The notes under the pieces are model-generated. The model was not told the origin of the DNA and did no database searches. It saw only the letters and a list, made by a program, of their open reading frames with translations. From positions 62,001 to 126,000 of the forward strand of contig NZ_MUYJ01000007.1 in NCBI RefSeq assembly GCF_002155695.1: a stretch of 64,000 nucleotides of DNA, written 5' to 3'. Positions within the stretch are counted from its first letter, which is position 1, and every line of letters starts with the position of its first letter. Shown piece by piece: positions 1 to 11,206 of the stretch. Position numbers and translations under genes: made by a program. The DNA is from Erythrobacter tepidarius. Lineage in GTDB: Bacteria; Pseudomonadota; Alphaproteobacteria; Sphingomonadales; Sphingomonadaceae.

Positions 1-757
1 CCGCCCCAGCGATCCCGACCATCTTCAGCCCGCAGCGCCGTGACCGCCGCCTCGAACGCGCGCGCCTGCGTCGCTTCAATCCGGATGTCGCGCGCTTTCT
101 CGCCGAGGATATGATCGAGGACACGCTTGAGCGACTTGCCTTCTTACGGCACTCGCCCTCCCGTGCTCTGGTTCTCGGCGACTGGACCGGTGCGCTGGCC
201 GCCCGCCTCGATGCCGCCGGAGCCGAGGTGGCGGCGCCCACCGGGATCGATCTCGAGGCCCCATACCCGTCGGGCGGGTACGATCTGATCGTCGTCACCG
301 GCCTGCTCGATGCCGTCAACGACCTGCCCGGGGCGCTGATCCACATGCACCGGGCACTGGCCCCAGGCGGGTTGGTGATCGCCCATTTCGTCGGCGGCCG
401 CAGCCTGCCGGCCCTGCGCGCCGCGCTGATCGCCGCCGAGGCCGACAGGCCTGCCGCCCGCATCCACCCGCTGGTTGACCCGCGCGCCGCCCCTGTCCTG
501 CTCCAGCGGGCGGGATGGAAGGATCCCGTGGTCGACACCCACACGCTGGCCGTTCGCTACAGCTCGCTCGACCGGCTGGTGGCCGACCTCAGGGATCAGG
601 CGCTCGGCAATGCCCTGGCCCGACCTGCCGCTCCGCTCGGCAAGGCGGCGCTCGCCCGTGCCCGCAGCGCCTTTGCGGCCCGCGCCGAGGCAGACGGCAA
701 GGTCACCGAAATCTTCGAGATCGTCACTCTCACCGGCCGGAGATCCCTGGCGGGGAC

Positions 758-761
<4 letters not shown>
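1..761 (+). CDS. SAM-dependent methyltransferase-fold protein, 5'-partial
   Basis: The reading frame is open from base 3, and the residues before the first ATG (111), including PTIFSPQRR, look like a genuine family N-terminus. The true start therefore lies left of the window and the ATG at 111 is internal. The visible part shows a class I methyltransferase layout: a variant motif I (VLGDWTG), an acidic strand end after it, a YDLIVVTGLLDAVNDLPG stretch and APGGLVIAHF. It resembles the BioC/NDUFAF5-like proteins of sphingomonads; substrate unknown. Its stop overlaps the end of the convergent ppdK gene by four bases. Confidence 0.8.
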
Positions 762-3430
<2,669 letters not shown>

Positions 3431-3471
3431 GAACTTTCCCGCGAATGATCAAAAGTTTCAAAAGTGACAAA

Positions 3472-3488
3472 GGTGACACCCTGTCACC
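3472..3488. promoter_or_regulatory. GGTGACA-CCC-TGTCACC inverted repeat upstream of ppdK
   Basis: A perfect 7-bp inverted repeat with a three-base spacer, preceded by a direct copy of the half-site (AGTGACA, 3463-3469). It lies about 42 bases upstream of the ppdK start in an AT-richer spacer between ppdK and glyS. No T-tract follows, so it looks like an operator rather than a terminator. No binding protein can be assigned. Confidence 0.4.
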
Positions 3489-3564
3489 CTTGCAAAGTGG
3501 CATTAACCCTCTGAAATTATGTGCCTTGTCCGAAGGTGACGGACACAGGGGAAACGAGCGAACA

Positions 3565-5643
3565 TCATCCTTCGATCCGGCTGAAATCGGCGACCTGATG
3601 CACGGCATCGCGAAAGCGCGCGAGCAGGCCAAGGCGGGCGGCGCGCTTGTTCGCATCCGCGTCGTTGACAGTCACCTCTTCAAAGAACCGGTCGATGGGC
3701 GCGCGCAAGGTGGCGAGCGCCGCCATGGCATCGGCGAACCGCTCGGCCTCGACCGCCTCGGCAGCGCGAGGGGCGGCGGCATCGAGCGCGTCGATCAGCG
3801 CCTTTTCGGCGGCTTCCGGCGTGTAGGAAAGGGCCTGCGCCCCCTCACCCGCGGCGAAGCCTTCCTTCTTCAGGATATTCGCCGCGCGCTTGTAGCCCGC
3901 CAGGAGGTTGGTGCCGTCCTCGGTGGAGACGAAGGCTTGCAGCGCATGGACGCGGGCGAGCAGGCGGACGAGATCGTCCTCGCCCCCGAGCGCGAAGACC
4001 GCGTCGATCAGGTCATGACGAATCCCCGCTTCGCGTTGCTGGACTTTGAGGCGCTCGGCGAAAAACGCGCCCAATCCCTTGTCGGCATGGCCAAAGAAGA
4101 CCTTTTCAAACTTCTCTAGATCATCCTCGACCGCCTTTCGGAGCACATCCTGCATGCGGAACCGAAGTGCGTTTCCAAGGATCAATGAGATCACCCCGAT
4201 GGCCGCTCTGCGAAGTGCGAATGGGTCTTTCGAGCCGGTGGGAGTCTCATCGATCAAGAAAAATTGACACAGGCTATCCAGCTTGTCCGCAAGGCTCACC
4301 GCCACCGTCACCGGAGCCGTCGGCACTTCGTCGCCCTGCCCAACCGGCTTGTAGTGATCGCGGATCGCCTCGGAGACTTCCTGCGGCAGGCCTTCCTTCG
4401 CGGCGTAGTAGCCGCCCATCAGGCCCTGCAATTCGGGGAATTCACCGACCATCTCGGTGACGAGATCGGCCTTGGCGAGGCGTGCGGCCTGCTCGGCCAG
4501 CGCCGGGTCGCCCGTGACGATCCCCTCCTCGCACAGCCAGCGCGCCAGCTTCGCCACGCGCAGGGCCTTGTCGGCGACGGTGCCCAGCTTCTCGTGGAAG
4601 GTGATGCGCGAGAGCCTTTCGGCATGAACTGCAAGCGGCGTCTTCTGGTCCTGCTCCCAGAAGAAACGCGCGTCCGACAGGCGTGCGGCGAGCACCTTGC
4701 GGTTGCCGTCCACCACCACGCGCGCGTCGCGCGGCTCGATGTTGGCGGTGCAGACGAAGGCGTTGGCGAGTTTGCCGTCCGCGCCTTCGCACACGAAATA
4801 TTTCTGGTTCACCCGCGCGGTGAGCTGGATCACCTCGGGCGGCACGTCGAGGAAGGCCTCGTCGAAGCGGCCGAGCAGCGGCACCGGCCATTCGGTCAGC
4901 CCCGCATTCTCGACCACCAGGCCTTCGTCGGCGACCAGCGTGAGGCCCGCCGCGGCAGCGACCTTGGCCGCGCCAGTGCGGATGATGTCCTGCCGTTCCT
5001 CGTGATTGACGATCACGAAGGCCTCGCGCAGCTTGGCGGCGTAATCGTCCGCGCTATCGATGGTGATCGGGCCGGAGGCATGGAAGCGGTGGCCGATGGT
5101 CTTGCGGCCGGCAGCGATCCCGCCGATTTCGCAAGGCACCACCTGGCCATCGAGCAGCGCGACGATCCCCGACAGCGGGCGTACCCACCGCAAGGACTCG
5201 GTCGAAATCGACGCCGCGCCCCAACGCATCGCCTTGGGCCAACTGAAGTCGCGGATGATCGCCGGGATCGCGGCAGATAGCACCTCGACCATCGGACGGC
5301 CCGGCGCGTGGCGGACCGCAAACCATGTCATCCGGCCCTTGACCTCGCGTAAGGTCAGCTCTTCGCGCGTCACACCGGCCTTCTTGCAGAACCCGTCAAT
5401 CGCGGCATCGGGCGCTCCTTCGGGCGGGCCCTTGGCTTCCTCGCTGACAGCCTCGGTCGCCAGCGGCAGACCGCGCGCGATCAGCGCCAGACGCCGAGGG
5501 GTCGACCAGATCGTGAGTTCGCCCGCGGCAACCCCGGCCGCATCCAGCTCGCGCCGGAACAGCTTTTCGAGTTCCGCGCGCGCCCCGGTCTGCATCCGGG
5601 CAGGGATTTCCTCGCAGCGCAGTTCGAGCAGGAAGTCGGCCAT
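3565..5643 (-). CDS. glyS: glycine--tRNA ligase, beta subunit
   Basis: Beta subunit of the bacterial alpha2beta2 glycyl-tRNA synthetase; it contributes tRNA recognition to the GlyQ catalytic subunit in the cytoplasm. The protein is 692 residues, the usual length, and begins [17 protein letters not shown], the hallmark GlyS N-terminus. The open frame extends 96 codons further upstream, but that part is antisense-like and lies inside glyQ. The chosen ATG shares its A with the glyQ stop (TGATG), as expected for coupled subunits. The C-terminal DALR-type region ends NKRAARLGLLARFRD. Confidence 0.97.
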   Translation of the reverse strand: MADFLLELRCEEIPARMQTGARAELEKLFRRELDAAGVAAGELTIWSTPRRLALIARGLPLATEAVSEEAKGPPEGAPDAAIDGFCKKAGVTREELTLREVKGRMTWFAVRHAPGRPMVEVLSAAIPAIIRDFSWPKAMRWGAASISTESLRWVRPLSGIVALLDGQVVPCEIGGIAAGRKTIGHRFHASGPITIDSADDYAAKLREAFVIVNHEERQDIIRTGAAKVAAAAGLTLVADEGLVVENAGLTEWPVPLLGRFDEAFLDVPPEVIQLTARVNQKYFVCEGADGKLANAFVCTANIEPRDARVVVDGNRKVLAARLSDARFFWEQDQKTPLAVHAERLSRITFHEKLGTVADKALRVAKLARWLCEEGIVTGDPALAEQAARLAKADLVTEMVGEFPELQGLMGGYYAAKEGLPQEVSEAIRDHYKPVGQGDEVPTAPVTVAVSLADKLDSLCQFFLIDETPTGSKDPFALRRAAIGVISLILGNALRFRMQDVLRKAVEDDLEKFEKVFFGHADKGLGAFFAERLKVQQREAGIRHDLIDAVFALGGEDDLVRLLARVHALQAFVSTEDGTNLLAGYKRAANILKKEGFAAGEGAQALSYTPEAAEKALIDALDAAAPRAAEAVEAERFADAMAALATLRAPIDRFFEEVTVNDADANKRAARLGLLARFRDAVHQVADFSRIEG

Positions 5644-6572
5644 CACACGAGGCTCCACCCCGGATATTTGACCTGCCATTCGGGCGTCATCTTCGTGGCA
5701 TAGGCCTCGCAACTGGAACGCGCCAAGTCGCGCACGCGGGCCATGTAGCTGGCGCGTTCCTGCACCGAGATCACGCCGCGCGCCTGCAGCAGGTTGAACA
5801 GGTGGCTCGCCTCGATCGCCTGCTCGTAGGCGGCAATCGGCACCCCGGCTGCAAGCGAGCGCAGGCACTCGGCCTCGGCGCGGCGGAAGCCTTCGAACAG
5901 GGTCTCGGTATCGGCGACCTCGAAGTTCCACTTGGACATCTGGCGCTCGTTTTCGAGGAACACGTCGCCATAGCTGACCCCCGCCGTATTGAAGGCGAGG
6001 TCATAAACATTGTCGACGCCCTGGATATACATCGCCAGGCGTTCAAGCCCGTAGGTCAGCTCGCCCGCGACCGGCTTGCAGTCGAAGCCGCCCATCTGCT
6101 GAAAGTAAGTGAACTGGGTGACTTCCATCCCGTCGCACCACACTTCCCAGCCCAGCCCCCATGCGCCGAGCGTGGGGCTTTCCCAGTCGTCCTCGACGAA
6201 GCGGATGTCGTGCGCAAGCGGATCGATGCCGATCGCGGCAAGGCTGTGCAGATAAAGCTCCTGGATATCCGGCGGGCTCGGCTTGAGGATCACCTGATAC
6301 TGGTAATAGTGCTGGAGCCGGTTGGGGTTTTCGCCATAGCGCCCGTCGGTCGGGCGGCGGCAGGGCTGAACGAAGGCGGCGCTCCACGGCTCAGGCCCCA
6401 AGGCGCGCAGCGTGGTGGCGGTATGGAAGGTGCCCGCGCCCATGCGCATATCGTAAGGTTGCAGGATCACGCAGCCATTGGCGCTCCAGAAGTCATGGAG
6501 CGTGAGGATCATGTCCTGAAACGAACGCGCCGGGTCACGCGACGCAGCGGCAGAAGGCGGGGCGGGACTCAT
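5643..6572 (-). CDS. glyQ: glycine--tRNA ligase, alpha subunit
   Basis: Catalytic subunit of heterotetrameric glycyl-tRNA synthetase. It forms glycyl-adenylate and charges tRNA-Gly. The 309 residues include the near-invariant GlyQ segments [34 protein letters not shown] and the [19 protein letters not shown] block. An N-terminal tail of about 20 residues precedes the conserved core, and a start at the ATG of residue 21 is possible. It is first in a two-gene operon with glyS and is transcribed away from the repeat array at 6669-6745. Confidence 0.97.
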   Translation of the reverse strand: MSPAPPSAAASRDPARSFQDMILTLHDFWSANGCVILQPYDMRMGAGTFHTATTLRALGPEPWSAAFVQPCRRPTDGRYGENPNRLQHYYQYQVILKPSPPDIQELYLHSLAAIGIDPLAHDIRFVEDDWESPTLGAWGLGWEVWCDGMEVTQFTYFQQMGGFDCKPVAGELTYGLERLAMYIQGVDNVYDLAFNTAGVSYGDVFLENERQMSKWNFEVADTETLFEGFRRAEAECLRSLAAGVPIAAYEQAIEASHLFNLLQARGVISVQERASYMARVRDLARSSCEAYATKMTPEWQVKYPGWSLV

Positions 6573-6668
6573 GGCGGCTCGCCATGGCGGAACACCCCAA
6601 TGGCGTCAATGCCGCAGCGCAGCAAGGTGGGGATGCACCGGTCATTGGTCGCATCCCCAAGACATAAA

Positions 6669-6745
6669 GTCAGGTTAACTTGACATAGTCAGCGAATCGC
6701 GACATATAGTCATGTATACCTGACATATCGTCAGGCAAACCTGAT
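6669..6745 (+). repeat. Array of four 16-bp operator-like repeats
   Basis: Four 16-base units begin at 6669, 6688, 6709 and 6730, so they are 19-21 bases (about two helical turns) apart. Units 1, 3 and 4 are imperfect palindromes: GTCAGGTTAACTTGAC, GTCATGTATACCTGAC and GTCAGGCAAACCTGAT. Unit 2 (GTCAGCGAATCGCGAC) keeps the GTCA and GAC ends. GACATA words lie between the units. The array ends 12 bases before the ATG of a 39-codon gene that leads an Xre-regulator operon, and it lies about 100 bases from the divergent glyQ start. Cooperative binding by the encoded Xre protein is the simplest reading. Confidence 0.6.
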
Positions 6746-6756
6746 GAGGTGAGCCG

Positions 6757-6876
6757 ATGAAATTCCTCGAACAAAACGTCGTGGTGAAGCAGTGGATCCT
6801 GTTCGCGATGCTGCTCTTGAGCGGTTTTGCCACCGGCGCAATCATCGCCAAGCTGATGAAGGCGCTGGGAATCTGA
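6757..6876 (+). CDS. 39-residue single-span membrane peptide
   Basis: A short gene starts at ATG with a GAGGTGAG ribosome-binding site just upstream. The peptide has a charged N-terminus (MKFLEQNVVVKQ), one hydrophobic helix (residues 13-32, WILFAMLLLSGFATGAIIA) and a basic tail (KLMKALGI). A stop codon separates it by five bases from the GTG of the Xre regulator, so the two are probably co-transcribed. No family is recognised. It could be a small membrane sensor or modulator of the neighbouring regulator or membrane protein; this is inference from position only. Confidence 0.6.
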   Translation: MKFLEQNVVVKQWILFAMLLLSGFATGAIIAKLMKALGI

Positions 6877-6881
6877 ACGCC

Positions 6882-7076
6882 GTGAAGAACCGTCTCAAGG
6901 TTCTGCGGGCGATGCGCAACTGGAGCCAGGCGGAACTGGCCGAGCGGCTCGATGTCTCGCGTCAGGCGGTCAACGCGATCGAGACCGGCAAGCACGACCC
7001 TTCCCTGCCCCTCGCCTTTCGTATCGCCCGCCTGTTCGAGCTGCCGATCGAGGAGATTTTCGATGACGAAGCCTGA
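6882..7076 (+). CDS. Small Xre-family HTH transcriptional regulator
   Basis: A 64-residue, one-domain DNA-binding protein. The sequence runs (V)KNRLKVLRAMRNWSQ, then the HTH core QAELAERLDVSRQAVNAIE, then GKHDPSLPLAFRIARLF and a PIEEIF end, which is the classic short Xre/Cro pattern. The start is the GTG at 6882; the longer frame upstream belongs to the membrane-peptide gene read in another phase. It overlaps the next gene by 14 bases. In related operons such regulators usually repress their own promoter, and the 6669-6745 repeats are the obvious candidate target. Confidence 0.9.
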   Translation: MKNRLKVLRAMRNWSQAELAERLDVSRQAVNAIETGKHDPSLPLAFRIARLFELPIEEIFDDEA

Positions 7077-7713
7077 TCGCGACGACCTCACCACCGAACC
7101 CACCGAAGGTGCGGTGCTGCTAAGGCAGGCCGGGCTCGGTCTCGGCGGCGGCATCGCGCTGATTTTCATCGCCGGCATGATTTCCGGATATGTCGGAAGC
7201 GCGCTCGAACGCGGCGGGCCGGACCTGTTCGATGGCGCGCTCATCGCTGGCGTGGTGCTGCTGGCGGGGCTGGTGGCGCTCGGCATGTGGTGGTTTTGGC
7301 CGCGCAGCGGGCGAGAGCCGGTCGCCCCGCGCGTGCAAAGTGCGCGAAGGCTGGTCGTCTTGGCCATCGCGCTGGGCCTGCCGTTCGGATTCCTGCTGGG
7401 CCTGAGCGAGGAGGGCAGCGGCACGCTGTTCTCCAACGCCCCGGTCAGCGCCGGCATCGCCGCGATCTCCATGCTCATGTGGCTCATTCTCGGGCCGCTG
7501 ATCACCTGGCTGTGGTGGCAGAAGATCGACGAGCACGAGGCCGGCGCCTACCGCGAAGGCGCGCTGGTGGCGGCCCACGCCTATCTCTTCATCACCCCCG
7601 CCTGGTGGCTGGCAAGCCGCGCTGGCTGGCTGCCTCAGATCGAACCGATGCTGATGCTGGTGGCGGTGGCCGTCATCTGGTCGGCCGTGTGGTTTGTCCG
7701 CCGCTATTTCTAG
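7063..7713 (+). CDS. Polytopic membrane protein of the Xre operon
   Basis: A 216-residue protein starting at an ATG inside the end of the Xre gene. The first 20 residues are polar and acidic. About six hydrophobic segments follow (starting near residues 22, 54, 90, 124, 155 and 190), with short loops and a VRRYF end. No catalytic motif is visible. Membrane proteins of unknown function commonly follow this kind of short Xre regulator, so the pair plus the upstream peptide may form one membrane-linked regulatory unit. The role is not known. Confidence 0.85.
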   Translation: MTKPDRDDLTTEPTEGAVLLRQAGLGLGGGIALIFIAGMISGYVGSALERGGPDLFDGALIAGVVLLAGLVALGMWWFWPRSGREPVAPRVQSARRLVVLAIALGLPFGFLLGLSEEGSGTLFSNAPVSAGIAAISMLMWLILGPLITWLWWQKIDEHEAGAYREGALVAAHAYLFITPAWWLASRAGWLPQIEPMLMLVAVAVIWSAVWFVRRYF

Positions 7714-7770
7714 AATTTTCCTCGCCTGTCCGTTCATTCCAGCCCATTCTGCCCCGAAGGAGACACCCCG

Positions 7771-8709
7771 ATGAAACGTGCCAACCTGCTTGCTCTGGCC
7801 GCTGCCCCGCTGGCGCTGTTTGCTGCCGCCCCAGCCCTCGCCGAGACCCCTGCCTTCGCCGAGACCCCTGCCACCACCGAGGTCGCCGCTGCCTTGCCGG
7901 CCACCAGTGGCCATGGCCCGGCGCTGTGGAAGGTCGCCGACGAGGACACCACGATCTATCTGTTCGGCACCATCCACGTGCTGCCGCAGGGCATCGAGTG
8001 GTATGACCCCACCATCGCCGAGGCGCTTGAAGGCTCGGACATGATCGTCACCGAGATCAAGATGGACCCCGCGAGCGAGACGAGGCTCCAGCAGCTCAGC
8101 ATGACGTTGGGCGTGCTGCCCCAGGGCACCACCTTGCGCTCGCTGCTGACTCCGGAGCAGACCATCGCCTACGAGGCCGCCCTCGCCAAGATCGGCGCGC
8201 CGCCGGCAGCCTTCGACCAGCTCAAGCCGTGGCTGGCCGGCCTCACCTTGTCGATCATCCCGCTAATGCGGCAGGGCTATGATCCCAATAGCGGGGTCGA
8301 GAAGGTGCTGCTCGCCAAGGCCGGCACCAAGGGGCAAGACGCGCTCGAAACTCCCGAATTTCAGCTCGGCATCTTCGACGGGATGCCGCGCGAAGGGCAA
8401 ATCGCCTTCCTGATGGAAGCGGTCGCCAGCATGGACGAAGTCAAGCCGATGCTCGACCGCATGGTTGCCGAATGGGTCAAGGGCGATGCCGAGGCATTGG
8501 CCGCGATCATGAACGAAGGCATGACCGATCCCGCCGTCGCCGAGGCGCTGCTCTTTGCTCGCAACGCCAACTGGGCGGAATGGATCGACGCCCGGCTCGA
8601 TCAGCCCGGCAGCCTGTTCGTCGCGGTCGGCGCCGGCCACCTCGCGGGCCCCAAGAGCGTGCAGGAATACCTCGCGCAGAAGGGCATCGCGGTGACCAGG
8701 GTGAAGTGA
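7771..8709 (+). CDS. TraB/GumN family protein, copy 1
   Basis: An exported 312-residue protein with a signal peptide (residues 1-24, cleavage after ALA) followed by a small duplication, AETPAF then AETPAT. The mature part begins with LWKVADEDTTIYLFGTIHVLPQG, the GTxHxLP signature of the TraB/GumN superfamily, and ends with the family's second glycine-histidine motif, VGAGHLAGPKSVQEYL. The superfamily has an EreA-like/Tiki metalloprotease-type fold, but the substrate here is unknown. Its stop overlaps the start of a paralogue (TGATG). Confidence 0.9.
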   Translation: MKRANLLALAAAPLALFAAAPALAETPAFAETPATTEVAAALPATSGHGPALWKVADEDTTIYLFGTIHVLPQGIEWYDPTIAEALEGSDMIVTEIKMDPASETRLQQLSMTLGVLPQGTTLRSLLTPEQTIAYEAALAKIGAPPAAFDQLKPWLAGLTLSIIPLMRQGYDPNSGVEKVLLAKAGTKGQDALETPEFQLGIFDGMPREGQIAFLMEAVASMDEVKPMLDRMVAEWVKGDAEALAAIMNEGMTDPAVAEALLFARNANWAEWIDARLDQPGSLFVAVGAGHLAGPKSVQEYLAQKGIAVTRVK

Positions 8710-9623
8710 TGATCCGGGCGCTGCGGGCGTTGATCGGACGCGGCGGCGCCGCGATCATCGCCCCGCTCCTTGTTCTTGCGCTGGCCGGATGCGGCGATAC
8801 CCCTGCCGAGCGCGCAGCCATCGCGCCGCCCAGCCCGCTGTTCTACGAAATCGCCAGCGCCAACGGCACGGTAGAGGGGTGGATGCTCGGCACCATCCAC
8901 GCCCTCCCCAAAGGCACCGAGTGGCGCACCACCGAGATCGGCCGGGCCATCGGCTCGGCCGATTTGCTCGTCGTGGAGATCGGCGATCTGACGGGGCGTG
9001 ACGCGGGGCCGTCGATCTATTCCAGCCTCGCGCGAAGCCCCGGCCTGCCCCCGCTCGCCGAGCGCCTGCCGCCTGCTCTGCGCCCGCAGCTGGCGGCGAT
9101 GCTGGAGCGGGGCGGCATGAAGCCGGAAGATTTCGCCGCCGAGGAAACCTGGGCCGCGGCAATCGCGCTCGCCCGCATCGATGCGACCGGCGATCCGGCC
9201 CACGGGGTCGACCGCGCGCTGATCGAAGAATTTGCGGGCCGCCCGGTGCGCGAGCTCGAAGGCATGCGCGGCCAGCTGGCGATCTTCGACCGTCTGCCCG
9301 AAAGCGCCCAGCGCACCATGCTCGCCGCGGTGGTGCGCGAGAGCGAGACCGTCCGCAAGGATCCGGCCCGGCTCCAGCGCGCTTGGCTGGCGGGGGATGC
9401 GGCGGTGATCGAACAGTCGAGCCGCGAGGGCTTGCTCGCCGATCCCACCCTGCACGAGGCGCTGCTGGCCGGCCGCAACCGCCGCTGGGCCGAGACGATT
9501 GCGCCGCTGCTGGAAGCAGGGCCTCGCCCGCTGATCGCGGTGGGCGCGGCGCATCTGGTCGGCCCCGCAGGGCTGGCGGCACTGCTCGAAGCGCGCGGCT
9601 ACCGTGTCCGCCGCCTGCCCTGA
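8709..9623 (+). CDS. TraB/GumN family lipoprotein, copy 2
   Basis: Paralogue of the preceding gene. The longer open frame upstream is shadow; the ATG that shares a base with the copy 1 stop is followed by a lipoprotein signal with the lipobox LALAGC (cysteine near residue 28). The 304 residues carry WMLGTIHALPKG and, near the end, VGAAHLVGPAGLAALLEARGY, matching the two motifs of copy 1. Copy 1 is predicted soluble and periplasmic, while this one is predicted to be membrane-anchored, so the duplication has diverged in location. Confidence 0.9.
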   Translation: MIRALRALIGRGGAAIIAPLLVLALAGCGDTPAERAAIAPPSPLFYEIASANGTVEGWMLGTIHALPKGTEWRTTEIGRAIGSADLLVVEIGDLTGRDAGPSIYSSLARSPGLPPLAERLPPALRPQLAAMLERGGMKPEDFAAEETWAAAIALARIDATGDPAHGVDRALIEEFAGRPVRELEGMRGQLAIFDRLPESAQRTMLAAVVRESETVRKDPARLQRAWLAGDAAVIEQSSREGLLADPTLHEALLAGRNRRWAETIAPLLEAGPRPLIAVGAAHLVGPAGLAALLEARGYRVRRLP

Positions 9624-9648
9624 GGCGCCCCGAAGCGCCCGAAAGCGG

Positions 9649-9684
9649 TTGCCAAACCGGCCATCTCTCTCTAAGGGGCCGCGC
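9649..9684 (+). promoter_or_regulatory. Putative rplY promoter
   Basis: TTGCCA (9649-9654), a 16-base spacer, then CTAAGGGGCCGCGC (9671-9684). The CTA-purine-GG-GC block recurs upstream of several other genes in this window, with a TTG-type hexamer at similar spacing. It implies a 5' leader of about 80 bases before rplY. This is pattern-based only. Confidence 0.45.
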
Positions 9685-9762
9685 TTCGGTGCTTCCGGAC
9701 ATCCCTGGAGGCGGTTGCACTGCTGATTGTTCTTATCCAACACGCATTCGAAAGGCATCCGT

Positions 9763-10365
9763 ATGAGCGAGACTCTTACCCTGCCGGCCGAAGCGCGCGA
9801 ACGGGCTGGCAAGGGAGCCTCCCGAGCACTTCGCCGCGAAGGCCGGATTCCTTGCGTCATCTATGGCGGCAAGGAAGAACCCACCCTGATCCACGTCGAG
9901 CAAAAGGAGCTGGTTCGCCAGCTGGCTACCGGCCACTTCATGAACTCGATCGTCAACATCGAGATCGGTGGCAAGACCGTTCGCACGCTACCCAAGGATG
10001 TCGCATTCCATCCCGTCACCGACCGTCCGACCCACGTCGATTTCCTGCGCCTCACCGGGGAAAGCAAGGTCGAAGTGCAGGTGCCGGTGGTGTTCGTCAA
10101 TGAAGCCGCCTCGCCCGGTCTGAAGAAGGGCGGCGTGCTCAACATCGTGCGGCACGAACTCGAACTGCTGTGCCCCAATGCCGATATTCCTGAAGAAATC
10201 CGGATTGATCTGACCGGCAAGGACATCGGCGATTCGATCCACATCAGCGAAGTGGCCCTGCCCGCAGGCGTCACCAGCGTGATCACCGATCGCGATTTCA
10301 CCATCGCCACGCTCGTTGCGCCTTCGGGCCTCAAGAGCAGCGAAGACGAAGCCGCGCAGGAATAA
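9763..10365 (+). CDS. rplY: 50S ribosomal protein bL25 (CTC-type)
   Basis: Binds 5S rRNA in the large ribosomal subunit. At 200 residues it is the long CTC form: an N-terminal L25 barrel ([33 protein letters not shown]) and a C-terminal beta-rich domain ([24 protein letters not shown]). An in-frame ATG 12 codons upstream is less likely, because MSETLTL is the family start and a purine-rich AAAGG precedes it. pth follows, as in many bacteria, but a strong hairpin separates the two. Confidence 0.95.
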   Translation: MSETLTLPAEARERAGKGASRALRREGRIPCVIYGGKEEPTLIHVEQKELVRQLATGHFMNSIVNIEIGGKTVRTLPKDVAFHPVTDRPTHVDFLRLTGESKVEVQVPVVFVNEAASPGLKKGGVLNIVRHELELLCPNADIPEEIRIDLTGKDIGDSIHISEVALPAGVTSVITDRDFTIATLVAPSGLKSSEDEAAQE

Positions 10366-10391
10366 GCGGAACGCCGGTAACGGCACCGGGA

Positions 10392-10432
10392 ACGCCGGGC
10401 TTCCTTCGCCGGAAGCCCGGCGTTTGCCTTTT
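10392..10432 (+). terminator. Rho-independent terminator after rplY
   Basis: A perfect 13-bp stem (ACGCCGGGCTTCC with its complement) and a six-base loop, followed by TTTGCCTTTTT. It sits 26 bases after the rplY stop and 25 bases before the pth start, so pth transcription would depend on readthrough or on a promoter overlapping this spot. Confidence 0.85.
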
Positions 10433-10457
10433 TGCCAGGCGCAGCTAGGGACACCTC

Positions 10458-11027
10458 ATGCAGATCTGGGTCGGCCTCGGAAATCCCGGACCGCGCTATG
10501 CGCTGCACCGGCACAATGTCGGCTTCATGGCCGTGGACGCGATCGCCGAGATGCATGGCTTCGGCCCGGTGCAGAAGAAGTTCCAGGGCTGGGCGCAGGA
10601 AGGGCGGATTGGCGGCCACAAGGTGCTGCTCCTGAAACCCGCGACCTTCATGAACGAAAGCGGCCGGGCCGTGGGCGAGGCGCTGCGCTTCTACAAGCTG
10701 GGCACCGAGACGCTCACCGTCTTCCACGACGAGCTTGATCTCGCCCCCTTCAAGGTGAAGGTGAAGCGGGGCGGCGGACACGCCGGCCACAATGGCTTGC
10801 GTTCGATCGACCAGCATTGCGGGCCCGACTTCCGCCGTGTCCGCCTCGGCATCGGCCACCCGGGCCACAAGGACCGGGTCACCGCGCACGTGCTCGGAAA
10901 CTTTGCCAGGGACGAACAGGACGATCTGGCTGCGATGCTCGGCGCGATCGGCGCGGAGGCGGAATGGCTCGCCAAGGGTGATGACGTGCGCTTTATGAAC
11001 GATGTCGCGCTGCGGATGCAGGGCTGA
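10458..11027 (+). CDS. pth: Peptidyl-tRNA hydrolase
   Basis: Recycles tRNA from peptidyl-tRNA that drops off ribosomes. The 189 residues match the family, with WVGLGNPGPRYALHRHNVGFM (catalytic histidine in RHNVGF), the tRNA-contacting asparagine in TFMNESG, the catalytic aspartate in FHDELDL, and GGGHAGHNGLRSI. It lies between rplY and ychF, a common bacterial arrangement. Confidence 0.97.
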   Translation: MQIWVGLGNPGPRYALHRHNVGFMAVDAIAEMHGFGPVQKKFQGWAQEGRIGGHKVLLLKPATFMNESGRAVGEALRFYKLGTETLTVFHDELDLAPFKVKVKRGGGHAGHNGLRSIDQHCGPDFRRVRLGIGHPGHKDRVTAHVLGNFARDEQDDLAAMLGAIGAEAEWLAKGDDVRFMNDVALRMQG

Positions 11028-11206
11028 GGGGGTGAGCCGTGACCCCATCATCGGCCCCTTCGATCGCGGGCGAGCGCCGGCAGATTGGCGCGGGGATTCG
11101 CCCCATGGCCCGCGCGGACGTGCGGTGCATGATGGCTGACGCTCTGGCCTAACGCCCACCTTGGCGCTAAGGGCCGCGCTTTCCAGCTTATCAAGAGACA
11201 AAGATC

